Positions 1-10,530 of a DNA stretch of 64,000 nt are shown one piece after another (position 1 is the first letter of the stretch; each line of letters opens with the position of its first letter). This DNA is from Desarmillaria ectypa (taxonomy: Eukaryota > Basidiomycota > Agaricomycetes > Agaricales > Physalacriaceae): the NCBI GenBank assembly GCA_030407005.1, contig JAUDYN010000003.1, forward strand, positions 4,092,001 to 4,156,000. The letters are read 5' to 3'. Below the pieces are notes generated by a model. It was given only the letters and a program-made list of their open reading frames with translations, did no database searches and was not told where the DNA came from. The position numbers were made by a program, and so were the translations under genes.

Positions 1-1120
1 GGATATCCTTCCCAGCTCCGAATCATTGTCGTCCATATCGCGTGTAAATCGTTCAATTATCTTCGTGTCGCCGTAGCATTCTGTGACAGAGCTAGTCCTT
101 CCTGAAAACGAGTCAAGTTTCTTAAAAAAATGCGCCAGTAGCTCCCAGTATATCGGGATCTTTTGAAGGAGACCAGTTTCGTAGGTGTGATAGACCTAGA
201 GTGCCAAAGACAGCGAAAAGGCCGCCAGCTCCCACGTCATTGACGCGATTTTCCGGGCCGGTGTTTCTTGGCTTCTAACCATCATCATCACCAACGCTCC
301 CAGTAACATTTTTATTTATCCTAAGCTCTATCAAAATAACAGATGAACTCCACGACGGCTCAACTTGGTTGTAAAAATTGGTGCCCAAGTGCTTTACTGT
401 CGAAAGGACGAACTACATGATGGTGCGCCATTCTATTACCGATGGAGGCAGCTTGAACAGTAACTGACTTCTGCGATATTCACAGCAACATCACAATTGA
501 CTCGAACTCGACCTCCATCCTTGAGGCACAAATAGTATCAGTGCGACGATGAAGAACGCTTGGTTCTTCTGCGAATCCTGCATGAATGCGGTATGAATGT
601 GGCTGGTATTCGGGACCAAGGCCAGGCGTGTTGCGCTGTCTATGTGCATTTTGTACGGCAAGTTGCATATCCCGTACATATAGAAAATGCACTAGACTAC
701 GGGATGATGAGGTCGCCAAGAATTAGTTTCACAAGGCAGGTACCGCACGTACTAGCCCCCACCATACTCCAGGATCACCCGTGAACCACGGGCTGTATTT
801 TCCCTTCATAAAGGTCACGTTTAGCCTTATATTCGGCCTCATCCAGCTCGTCCTCTATAGCTGCGAACAAAGTGCAGCAACTGGCGGGTGGTACCGTAGT
901 CGCTGCGCAAATCTTCCACAACAGCCTAGAGGTCAGCAATCGTCCCTTCATTATAAATCTGTTGGTTACTGATATAGAAGCTTAATCTGATCAAATATGC
1001 CATTGCTGGGATGAACGATACGACCACGAGCACGTCGGCGAATTCCAGAGCACTGATCCGGTGTCTACTGTCTGGAATGCAAGCAGCAGTGAAATGACAG
1101 CTTCTTGCCATGAATAGGGT
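1..1120. other. no supported gene
   Basis: I see no recognisable protein, RNA gene or element here. Short open frames on both strands lack splice structure or family motifs. Confidence 0.5.
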
Positions 1121-1125
1121 ACGGC

Positions 1126-2515
1126 TATGTATCCATGGAATGTCGTATGTTCATGTCTTTTTTTTAAAGCTAATCTGACGGGTCTTCTTCCCTCTTCGCA
1201 GTCTTCATGTGCTCATTCTCACTGGCATTGTGGGCCTACCTTCTTATATGCGCCTATGTGCTGTGTTGATGCGCCTTGGGTTGGTTGTGTTATAAGAAGC
1301 CGGCAGAGAACAACTTCCTTCATCTAGTTGTCAGCATGAAAAAAAAAACAGTAAGACGCCTTTCACGTCGTAAGTTCGTCCCAGACCATACAGACCTTGA
1401 ATACAAACCTAACCTAGCGTTTGATTTCTGTTGAATGGAAGCTACCCCTTGTTGACGCTGACGGTCCCCACCTACCGTGGTTTTTCCTGCCAATATCGAT
1501 GATGATATCTAATAGCGTTGATTGTTACATGTTGCTAACATATTTGCAGTAAAGCTGTTCCAATCCATTTTGGACGCAACTACACGCGATGTCATGATAT
1601 GGACTGTCGTGTGTTCATGTCTCCTTTACAAGCTAACGTTTTCCCTCTCTTTTCAGTCTTTATGCTCTCAGACTCACTAGGATTGCTGGCCTAGCTTCTT
1701 ATATACATGCATGTGCTATTTCAACGCTCGTGGGTTTGTTGTGTCATGGAGAGACGGAGGATATTTTCTTTCGGCCAGGTCTCAGCATCCTGCTAATATA
1801 TGGGAGATATCCGTACTCCTCTAAAGGTAATCCATTGTGTTCTTCACTTAGAGTTGCTGACACATGTTCACGGCGCAGCTATCGATCTGTTTGGGGTGCA
1901 ACTAAACGCAATTCCTATGACAACATTTGATTCCGTTTGCCGCACGGACCCTGTCTTTTCCTTCAAACGCCATTCTGTATGTTTCAGCTACTTCTCCTTC
2001 CTCGCAGCCCGGTGTCCTAAAGCGCAGCCATCACCTTCGAGGAGTGACGAGGGCGATGTCCGCAGCATGACGCTTCTTATGTCCAAAATTCGTCCTAGAA
2101 CTTCAAAGTAAATCTAACCCAAGGTTTCTTAGGGTTAAGGTTCTGCTTTCTGTTGAGCAGACATTAGTTGTCGACGTCGATGGTCTCCACCTTTTACGGT
2201 TTCTCCCGCCGATATTTAGAAGCTATCGCCGCCCCTCCAAATTTAACACATCACCTTCGCCATCCAATGTCGTTAATGCATGTTCGAAGTACAGCTATTC
2301 TGCAGCCGATTCCTTTTGGATGCGACCAGTAAACGCGATTTCCATAACATATCATTCCGTCGCGTAGATACAAGTACGTCCTTTCCCATCAAACACACCA
2401 TTCTGTACGTTTCAACCACTTCTCATTTCACACAGCCCAGGATATTTTGGCACAGCCCTCACCTTCGAGGACGGACGAGGGCAATGCCCGCAGTAGGATG
2501 CACACGCGTATGACA
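1126..2515. repeat. diverged local repeat array
   Basis: Three kinds of block each occur twice at recognisable but low identity. The block at about 1126-1330 resembles 1593-1745 (shared 'gttcatgtct' and a downstream run ending near 'gggtttgttgtgt'). The block at 1345-1590 resembles 2065-2360 (shared 'aattcgtcc'-like, 'ttctgttga', 'gtctccacc'-like and 'ttttggatgcgac'-like segments in the same order). The block at 1850-2060 resembles 2265-2510 (shared 'caccttcgagga' followed by 'gacgagggc'). No convincing coding frame runs through them. They are probably remains of an old tandemly duplicated element or gene. Confidence 0.5.
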
Positions 2516-3250
2516 TTCCTTAGCGACCTGATCAGGCTTGAGTTGCCTGCGGCCTGATCTGACGTGAGAGCCTTCAGATTAAACGTCATGATCTTCAAAG
2601 GAGGATCACCATCACAATGACGAAGACGTGTGCTCATCCGTAGGCTCCGCAGTAATGATAGATGTATCACTGCTGGGTATCACTTCGTATGTTCAGGGCA
2701 AGTGGCGTCGCCCCTAAATGAGTCCGAATTCGACACGTTAGGACTGGGGGTACACAATGTGTGTTCGCTGCAGACAAGAATCTAGCAGCGCAGAGTCTGA
2801 CGCGCCTTCTGTGAAAGATCCTGCTTCAAGTCAAAGGTCAATGTAGTGAAAATGAACTTTGCATTCCGACACGACCCTGATCAGCTTGGCAGTGTTAGGC
2901 TGTTCATTCTCAGTTCTGGAAGCCACTTGCGCTGTTCACTGCGGACATTGACAACGACACCGGGCCGGAGAATGCATACCTTGAATATTCCTCAGTGCCT
3001 ACCGGACATAGCTTGGAGCAAGGTCCATCTGTGAAGAGATTATTTAAGAAAAAGCAAAATTTGCGACGGCAATGTGTCCTTTCGGTCCGGCCGAGATTTA
3101 TAATGTGGCTTGACGACAAATCGACGATCAGCGGATTTGCAAGGGAGAAAAAAGTTGTCCGGGCCGGAATGCCGAGCCGCGTCGTAAAGGCTGTGTGGTA
3201 AAGGTTGTTAAAGCTGTTTTATACTGCTCTTCATCATACATTGATACAAC

Positions 3251-4492
3251 ATGGCACCAATACGCCCACACCAAAAGTCAAGAAGCGGCTGCAACACATG
3301 CAAGCAGCGCAAAGTCAAGGTATGTTCTCCACCGGTCATTTTCAGCTGAGGGTGATGCTGAAGTTACTTGCAGTGCGATGAAGCTATTCCCATATGCAAC
3401 AACTGCACCAAGAGATGTGTAGAATGTGTCTGGGGTATTTCTTTCCCCAAACCAGAATCTACGACGCCGGAACAGAGCATGGTAGTCGCACAGTCAAGTT
3501 CGACCGAAGGCTTCCTCTCGCCATGGGCTCTCGGCGAAGGTTCATCCGACCTGTTAACTCTCGAATTGATGCATCACTACTCTACCGTTACTTCTTACTC
3601 CCTCTGCTCAGATCCCGACGTCACGACAGTATGGAGAGACATCATCCCCCGAATGGCCTTTGACCCCCACAATCAGTGTCTCCTCCAAGCCATCCTCGCG
3701 TTTTCCGCCCTTCACATCCACCACAAAGATCCGACGTCCCGTCGATACGCCGAAATCGCGACCGATTATTACAACCAAGCGAAAATCTGCCTGCGCATGG
3801 CAGACAGTGATGGCACAGCAGACATAAACGCCGTCCTCGTCGCGCTATGTCTCGTTTCGCAGTATGAATTTGCTGCATCGGCGGTAGTATTCCCAAATAC
3901 CTGCGATTGGTATATCACCATCCACGAAATCCGCCGTAACATTTCGACGAACCGGACAGAGCTCCAGGACAATGTTATGCATTCGCTCTTGGTTGCTATC
4001 GCACCGCCATATCCCCCCACGTCTTTGAGGGAACAGTTTCCGTCAGCCTTGTCGGCTATCTTGAGCTCAGCTGCAGACATTGAGGAGTTGCACGACGTGT
4101 CGGTGCGCACTGCCTATCAGGAGTCGATACATTTCTTAGAGCTGGCTTGGAGAGCCTCGTCTCACAGATGCGTGGGGTTATGGTGGTATTTGATGTCCAA
4201 CACGTTCTTTCATCTACTGAAAGAGGCGAGGCCCCGTGCGCTCATCATATTGGCGCACTACTGTGCTATGATGAAGGAAGTCACTCAGGATGGACCGTGG
4301 TGGATGAAGAAGGAATGGGGTGATGAAGCTGCGAGGATCGTCTCTATGCTTGACTCGCGATGGGCGCCGTGTTTGAGATGGCTGTCGAGTCAGCTAGATC
4401 AAGGGAATGATTTTGATTTTACGGGCATGGATTTTCTGACCTGGATCAACGATCCATCGTCGATCGAGGGGGGAAATGGTAACCATTCCTAG
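3251..4492 (+). CDS. Zn(II)2Cys6 fungal transcription factor (UPC2-like group)
   Basis: Predicted nuclear transcription regulator, 395 residues from two exons (3251-3319 and 3374-4492) with a 54-bp GT-AG intron. The ATG at 3251 is chosen because it opens directly into the DNA-binding domain. The six zinc cysteines are C14, C17, C24, C31, C34 and C41, giving C-x2-C-x6-C-x6-C-x2-C-x6-C with the basic stretch K18 to K23 between the second and third. The intron falls exactly between K23 and C24. From about residue 82 ('LTLELMHHYSTV') the protein matches the fungal-specific middle domain seen in sterol-uptake-control-like regulators, including the 'LLQAILAFSALHIHH' segment. Length and layout fit the family. 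The target genes cannot be read from the sequence and no partner gene lies beside it. A weak TATA-like 'ttttatactg' lies about 35 bp upstream of the ATG. The sterol-regulator resemblance is by domain type only. Confidence 0.9.
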
Positions 4493-5029
4493 TTTGCACT
4501 GTACTAATGAAAGATAGAGTTTTTGTATTTATACCACCACTGTTGATGAAAATGACCCGTAACGATGCCTGTGTGGTCGATGATATGGCGACGTTGGTCC
4601 CTCCAAGATGGACGACGGGCGGATGATTCGTAATTTGCGAAAGAATGTAGATGATGAGCACCATGAGCGGTATGCGTAGGCGTGAAGAGGCCAAGGTGAA
4701 AGAAAACCACCCGAAGGTTGTGGACGAAAAGGAGCCCTAACGCGAGGCAAAGTAAGGTTAAGGCTATCTTAACGTCTGGAGGATAGACATACCGATACAG
4801 AAAGCAGCCCCATCCTCAGGTGCTCTCCGTCAAACGACCACTGGGGTGGAACGCGCGACTTGTTTTATCCTGGGTCGCCCTATACATTGACTCCAGACGC
4901 GTACGTCTTCATAAAACGCTCCAGCGTCTGTGGTGATACGAGTTTGCACCTACAGTGACCAGGCCACTTCGTGGGCTAATCTCACCACGATATTGTCAAT
5001 CAGACTGACCAAGTCGGACGGTGTGTCTA
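4493..5029. other. no supported gene
   Basis: This is the 3' flank of the Zn2Cys6 gene. Nothing recognisable is present. Confidence 0.5.
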
Positions 5030-5420
5030 CTAGACCATTTGTACCATGATCCTTGACATGTCCCAGTACGCCATCCAGCAGCTGTCCGGAAGGTTCTCGT
5101 GAGTTGTTGAGTCACAAAAGGGAATGAGCTTTGTGACCGGTATTCTCACAGCAAGCCCGGTATGGTGTGCCATGCGGGATACCGATACAATGTAGGATTG
5201 AACGTAAAGGAGGAGATGGATATTACTAGATGACGTTCATCAATGATATGTACAGAAGCAGCATGCTATAACGATGCTTACGGTAAATGCAGACAAATAT
5301 ATTTCGACGATTTAACTATGCATTATTGTCAGAACTGGCGACGGCAACGAGGCACAGGATGCGCACCTATATCCATGAAAAATATTAAATGCATTCGTTG
5401 CGAGGGCCTTAGGCAACTGA
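5030..5420 (+). repeat. dispersed repeat, copy 1 of the BTB 3'-flank repeat
   Basis: This stretch matches, in reverse complement, the sequence immediately 3' of the intact BTB gene (about 35320-35720). Shared landmarks in order are 'tgacatgtcc', 'ggtattctcacag', 'gatacaatgtaggattg', 'tcatcaatgatatgtacag', 'atatatttcgacga' and 'ggcacaggatgcgcacct'. Part of it also matches 9090-9270. No BTB coding sequence accompanies this copy, so the flank is itself mobile, or the gene part has been lost. Confidence 0.75.
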
Positions 5421-8400
5421 TAAGATAATTGAATAATGTAATCATGATGACGCGTCGAGAGCTCCTGCGACTGGTGAATAGAAACTTACACACATCGGAA
5501 AGGCGAACGACGATTTACCACGTCTCTCGGTTCTGTAAATATGATTTTCGAATCGAGAATCGAACTATGGATACTTCATATTCACACCCTTTTGCTGGAG
5601 GCTGTCACCACGCTGTTGGAGAAGATCTCAGGCTGAGATGACATGGACTAGCGCTCGTCGATGACCATCGTGAAGGGATGAATACATGGCGAAGGGGAAC
5701 CTAAGGAAAACAAGGGATAGTTAGCAAAGATCCGATGATAAGAATAGAGAGAGGCTTACTCGATAGATATACGTATTGTGTAACGTGCCATAGAGTGATA
5801 CCGTCCAGCAACCCCAGCTGAATCCAGGTCACTCTTCCCTTCTACGATCATGATGACTTTGACGTTTTTCTGTTTCGATGGTGAAGTGTCGCTTTAGGGT
5901 GAGGCCTCATTCTAATATGATAATTCGTCAGTCACTACTGAAGGCACCTTTGCTCTTTGATTATTGCAACCATAATACGGGTTAAGCTTGAGCTACTCGA
6001 TGAAGCGACTCCGCTCATGTCCACTGCTCAGCTTCGGTCTACTGCCTAGCTCAGATCGTAATTTCGTTGAGATTTGGCAGGGAATAAGGGGGAAAGCTGC
6101 GGTTTGATCTTGATAGTTAGCATGGTAGTCAGGCCACAGGCGCACAACAGCGGATAATCGGATTATAGACAAGGAGGGTGACAAAAGAAAATCCAGGGTT
6201 TCCACGCAATTTCTCGTCGGGCCGGAGACCGTTGTTCACTCTCGACTTAAACTCGTAACGTGATTTTCTGCACGATATTTTACGATCCATAGTATGCATT
6301 TATTCTCATAAACACGCCCGTCCCATAAAACTGACGCTCTATGTTGCATAAACAAGAAAAAGACAGGTTGCCTTCCCTCTTCGCCAAACACTGACCCGAA
6401 CCGCTATCACGATGGTCCTACATTAGAGATCATGGTTTTGAAAAGTGAAGTCAAATAGCATACCAGATTTGGCTCAGTTATTTCCGCTTTTTTCTTCAGT
6501 GTTGATAATAGGCATGGCGCGAAAGAAGTAATGGACCACCTGTCCATATTTGACTGCACTCCAGGCGGGGGCCTATACCACTCGAGATGGTCAAGTTTCA
6601 TAACACACACGATTTTTAAAGCGAAGTACAAAACACGGTGCGGGATAGACGGAAGGATTCCTCCGCTGAGCATCTCTGATGCGTCCTCAACGTGAGAGAC
6701 AACGTAACCAGAGACGGGCTACCAATTAAGCGCCGACCTTGAACAAAAAGCCAATATAATATGTACTACAACAAACCTGTTGTAACTATTGCAGTGGGAG
6801 GCTTGCTGAGTAGAGAATACTAAATTGTTGGCTACTGAAGTACCTAATTATATCCTAGTATCGTGCCAAATTGATGGTGCCGAAGGTTCGGGAATCTTCC
6901 GGCACATGCTTGAAGTTGCAAATCCCAACAAAACCTCTTACTCTGTACTCCCTATCGGTCTCGGACCACTTCCACTAAGCTTGTCAGCTGTATGCATCGC
7001 AGTCAAGGCGCCCCACGGTAGGCATAATTTGTCGTTGAATGTTTCTAGGAAAAGGAGGTTAATCCTAATGTCCTTGGAGGCATATGGGTAGAGCGTTGAC
7101 TCCGTGTACGTGTTGACAGCATCGGGATAGACCTGTCGGACAGTGATTGGCCACTGCAAAAAAATGTTGTTCTGGGAAATGTTGAAGAACTCGAAGCGGG
7201 ATGAGTATCCTTCAGTCTGAATGTCTCAGTGAGGATATCTGCATAAGGGTGGGAGGCGAGTTGTCGTTATCGGTCGATGAACGAGACAGTTTAGACGAAC
7301 CCGAATGAACTGATCCCTAGACCGTATGAATACTCCAACTTGTCATTTTCGGGAAGGCCCATCGTCGTCTCCCCAATATCAAACAAGGCATCGATTTTGT
7401 CATAGAGATGGTTGAACCGTGGTTCTTCGAGCTGGGAGAGCAACCGAGGTTGTGAGTCAATCTGCAGGGTGAAGGAAACAAACACGCATTCCTATCAAGA
7501 GCTAAACTCTTAAGCCGCCACCTATAACCTATCGAATCTCGATCTCGTCTTCGTCATTGTACGTGTAGGAAGATCCTTATAAAGGAGCAGAAGGGACGCT
7601 AGAGGCATCCTCGTGATCACTGATCAGTTTTTCGGTAATTAGTTCGTCCTGTATATAAATATAAGGGTATTGCGTCGACGTGAGCCGATGATCATGCGCG
7701 GAAAACTACATGTCGTTCATAACTGGTTCATATTGCAAGGAACGAAGGCATTGGAAATAAAATAGAGACAAGGTCTGGATTTCGAGCATTATATTGCACT
7801 GAAATGATTGAAAGCCGGTCGCCGTTGCAATTATTGTATGGGCTTTCCTATCCTCTACTTCATTTCAGAGTCCGAGGACACTTTGTAAGATAAAACCTTG
7901 TAAATCTCATTAGCGATTCCCTATCATGGTTGTTACAGATGTAAGCACTTGCGTTCCTTCGTCGCGCTATCAAGCAGTGACAAAATCACATGTTTCATTT
8001 ACATAAATGCAATGTAGGAAATCAGAGCATACATATGGCGCCAATGCACGAACCAGGACTGATATCGTTGATTCAAATCCATGGTTTCTAGATTCCGGAT
8101 GTGTATCTCGGAATATTTTTGCCTTTTTCCATAGAAGAACCAAAAAGAAACTTAATATCCATAATGCATTATCAGCGGGGAATCGAACCCCGGACGCGGC
8201 CATGAGTCTATAGGTAGGTAAGATAGGAAGACTATATGTTAACTAATGCATAAGCAATGATAGCGATCTATATCTCCAAGGATCCGCTAGTTGCAGCGGG
8301 TGCCTCAAACGTATAGCTATCTCTCGGTGGTCTTTAGCTCACCAGAAGTCTGCAGCCTTTGGAGCTGGCGACATATTAAAAGAAATTCTGCCAGTCAAAG

Positions 8401-9049
8401 CTTTATGAAGGTGGGACTCAGCTCATAGGAGGAGCACCTTTCAAGTCGAGCAGTAAATAACGTGTCGATATCTGCTATATCACCCTCATCGCGGAGGACA
8501 TCTTGTATACCATGTCCAATCAGACGGGAGAACCCTAAAGCAAAGAAAAGAAGAGAACTACGAACTAGCTGCTCTTGCACGCGGCAGAAGCGCTCTTCGA
8601 TAGCAAGACGATGCTAGGCTTCTTCTTACTCCTAAAGCTAAGACCTTAACCTTCATACAGAAGGGTAAATACAGTGCAACCTATTCTCTGTCACAGGAAA
8701 GAGAAACCACTGCCGCCTCCAGATACAGAACGTACGTGCCTGCGTAGGTATCCTTCACAGTCAACCCAGCCAGTTACGCCGCGAGAATCTCGAGAACACC
8801 ATTTGAACTTGGTCGTAGCAGGAGTTATGCGGGACAGCGCACTGCCAAGTAAGGACTATGCACGTCGGCATGCATATACATCATCTCGAGATTCCAACCA
8901 AAGCTTGAGAATCTCGACGGGCTCATGGCCGGGTTCGTATGCGGTAGTCTTCAAGTCTTATAACAAGCTCGTTCTTGTACAGCAGGCAGGATACTGAACG
9001 GATATAATACAGGTTACAACATTGCGCATGTGAGGGATTCTACTGGATG
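5421..9049. other. no supported gene; one tRNA-like T-arm
   Basis: No family-level coding signal was found in 3.6 kb. The only structured item is an isolated tRNA T-arm-like hairpin at 8176-8192 on the minus strand. Confidence 0.45.
8160..8205 (-). other. isolated tRNA 3'-half-like sequence
   Basis: On the minus strand, 8192-8176 reads as a perfect 5-bp stem with a 7-base TTCGATT loop and matches the RNA polymerase III B-box consensus GGTTCGANTCC. The expected 5' acceptor strand and an A-box are not visible upstream on that strand, so this is not called as a tRNA gene. It may be a tRNA remnant, a SINE-type fragment, or chance. Confidence 0.25.
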
Positions 9050-9290
9050 GCGTCGATCAGGGGTGTGGTCAGAGGCATCATAAGGAAACGATGCTCACCT
9101 TTTGTAAATGTATGCAATCAAATATCGACAAATAAACTATACATTATTGCCAGATCGATAATGGCAGCGAGAGATGGGATACGCACCGAAATCCATGAGA
9201 AATACCGAATATTTCTTCGATACATTTGTTTCGAGGATGAATACACCGTCAGCAAAAATCAAAAACGATAAAAGGAGCACCCTAACCTAA
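9050..9290 (+). repeat. dispersed repeat, copy 2 of the BTB 3'-flank repeat
   Basis: This is the 3' flank of the BTB pseudogene. It corresponds in reverse complement to about 35280-35480 beside the intact BTB gene and, in the same orientation, to about 5240-5420. It retains the 'acgataaaaggagcacc' and 'taacctaacccatgtcctca' joins seen next to the intact BTB stop codon. Confidence 0.7.
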
Positions 9291-10359
9291 CCCATGTCCT
9301 CACAGCATCTGGCAACTCAGCCAGATATTTCCTCGCCCTCTCCAGCACCTCCAACCGATCATACACCAACCTTCCACATCTCGGACATTTTTCCGACAGG
9401 CAAGCATCCATCTCCGGCCATTTTCTATCTCCAAAGAACACAGACTATCCCCCGACAGCCTCTCATCCATTTCCCAGAACCTCTTTCACACCAGCTCCGT
9501 CCATGCTGATCCGTCGACCGAATTATCACACCCTCTACACCTCGCGTCCCATTCCATTCCCTTTCGAAACTCATCTCGCCGCATCCTGTGAAACTTGAAC
9601 GGTTTCACGAGCGGCGGCGTTGATATCCGCAGCAGTGCTTCCTGGTGCTGCTCCTCATGGAGAGACAAATCCAGTGTATACTTCGACGCGAGCTCAGCTT
9701 CTTCCTCCTACCCGAACCTCGTCGCCATAGCATATAACTTGAGCGGTTCTCATAGGAATATGGGTGTTGGAATTTGAGAGTTGAACCAAGATGATGGCAA
9801 TCCGGCATCATGCCGAACTTGCTGATTAAGAGAGAAGTGTTAGGAAACTTGTAGAAGATTCTAGTAAATTAGCATTTAGTATATAAGTAGGTACAGTAGT
9901 GTACATCTGCATGCGTTTGCAGAGCTCAGCCAAGCGCAATACTATTGGCCTGACACCGCGCATGTACTAACTGGGAACGAACTGATCTATTCATCCCCCG
10001 TTTTTCACAACAATGGGAGCAGTGATAGATGCGCGTATGATATCTAACGCACTTCTTGATCCCCAGATCTCAGCTAGAGTGATAACACCCTGAAGGTCGT
10101 CAAATTTGCACCAGGGTGGGATCGCAAGACCTCTGGGAATCTGTAGGAGCCGTTCGAGGACGACATCGTGTTCGTGGATAGGGGTGGGCTTGCTATCTGG
10201 TCCGAAAGTGAAAGAGCTTGAAGCGAAGAATGTTGCAGTCCTTCGCAAGACGGACGATGAGAGATGGTATGATGTGCCATTGAGCGAGGATAAGACGATG
10301 TCAGCGCCTCGGGTATTAAAGTAAGGATGACATGAAGCTGCGAGGTCCTGCGACACCAT
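9259..10359 (-). pseudogene. BTB/POZ-domain protein pseudogene split by a solo LTR
   Basis: Broken paralogue of the intact BTB gene at 34473-35276. Reading on the minus strand from an ATG at 10359, the frame runs through the BTB domain, with the same 'FFASS.FTFGPDSKP.PIHE' core, up to a 'SITAPI' segment. There it is interrupted by a 248-bp solo LTR (9765-10012) flanked by 'atggg' on both sides. Beyond the LTR the homology resumes ('FLxEPLKLYAMATRFG') and continues to the end. Even without the insertion it is dead: in-frame stops lie at 9752-9750 (TGA), 9710-9708 (TAG where the intact gene has Trp) and 9488-9486 (TGA where the intact gene has Trp). The natural stop is also lost through a small change near 9290. 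The Trp-to-stop changes are G-to-A, as expected for cytosine deamination or RIP-like mutation. Confidence 0.9.
9765..10012 (+). mobile_element. solo LTR, copy A, with 5-bp target duplication
   Basis: A 248-bp element starting TGTTGG and ending CACAACA, with short inverted termini TGTTG/CAACA. It is flanked on both sides by the direct repeat 'atggg' (9760-9764 and 10013-10017). Near-identical 248-bp copies lie at 22937-23184 and, inverted, at 61340-61587. An internal 'tatataag' near 9879 fits an LTR promoter. No internal retrotransposon region is present, so this is a solo LTR, probably left by LTR-LTR recombination. The orientation label is arbitrary. It sits inside the BTB pseudogene. Confidence 0.92.
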
Positions 10360-10530
10360 CGAGGAGGGAAGGAAGGAAAAAGGTAAGGATGGTCTGGTAA
10401 CTTTGCAGGATGAGCATGTGTTGATCGTCTCGCTGCCTCATGCTCGCCCCGGTAATCCGAACCGCATCAACGTAATAGCTGATGCGAGATAAACAAGGGA
10501 TATTTTGTGGAGTGAACTGTGCCAAGCATC
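10360..10530 (-). repeat. 5' flank of the BTB segmental duplication
   Basis: Upstream of the pseudogene start, the minus strand matches the sequence upstream of the intact BTB start (about 34325-34472). Shared segments include 'cttgtttatctcg'-like, 'ttgatgcg', 'atcaccgg'-like and 'gatcaacacatg'-like motifs. The duplication therefore covers the whole locus, not just the coding part. Confidence 0.65.
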
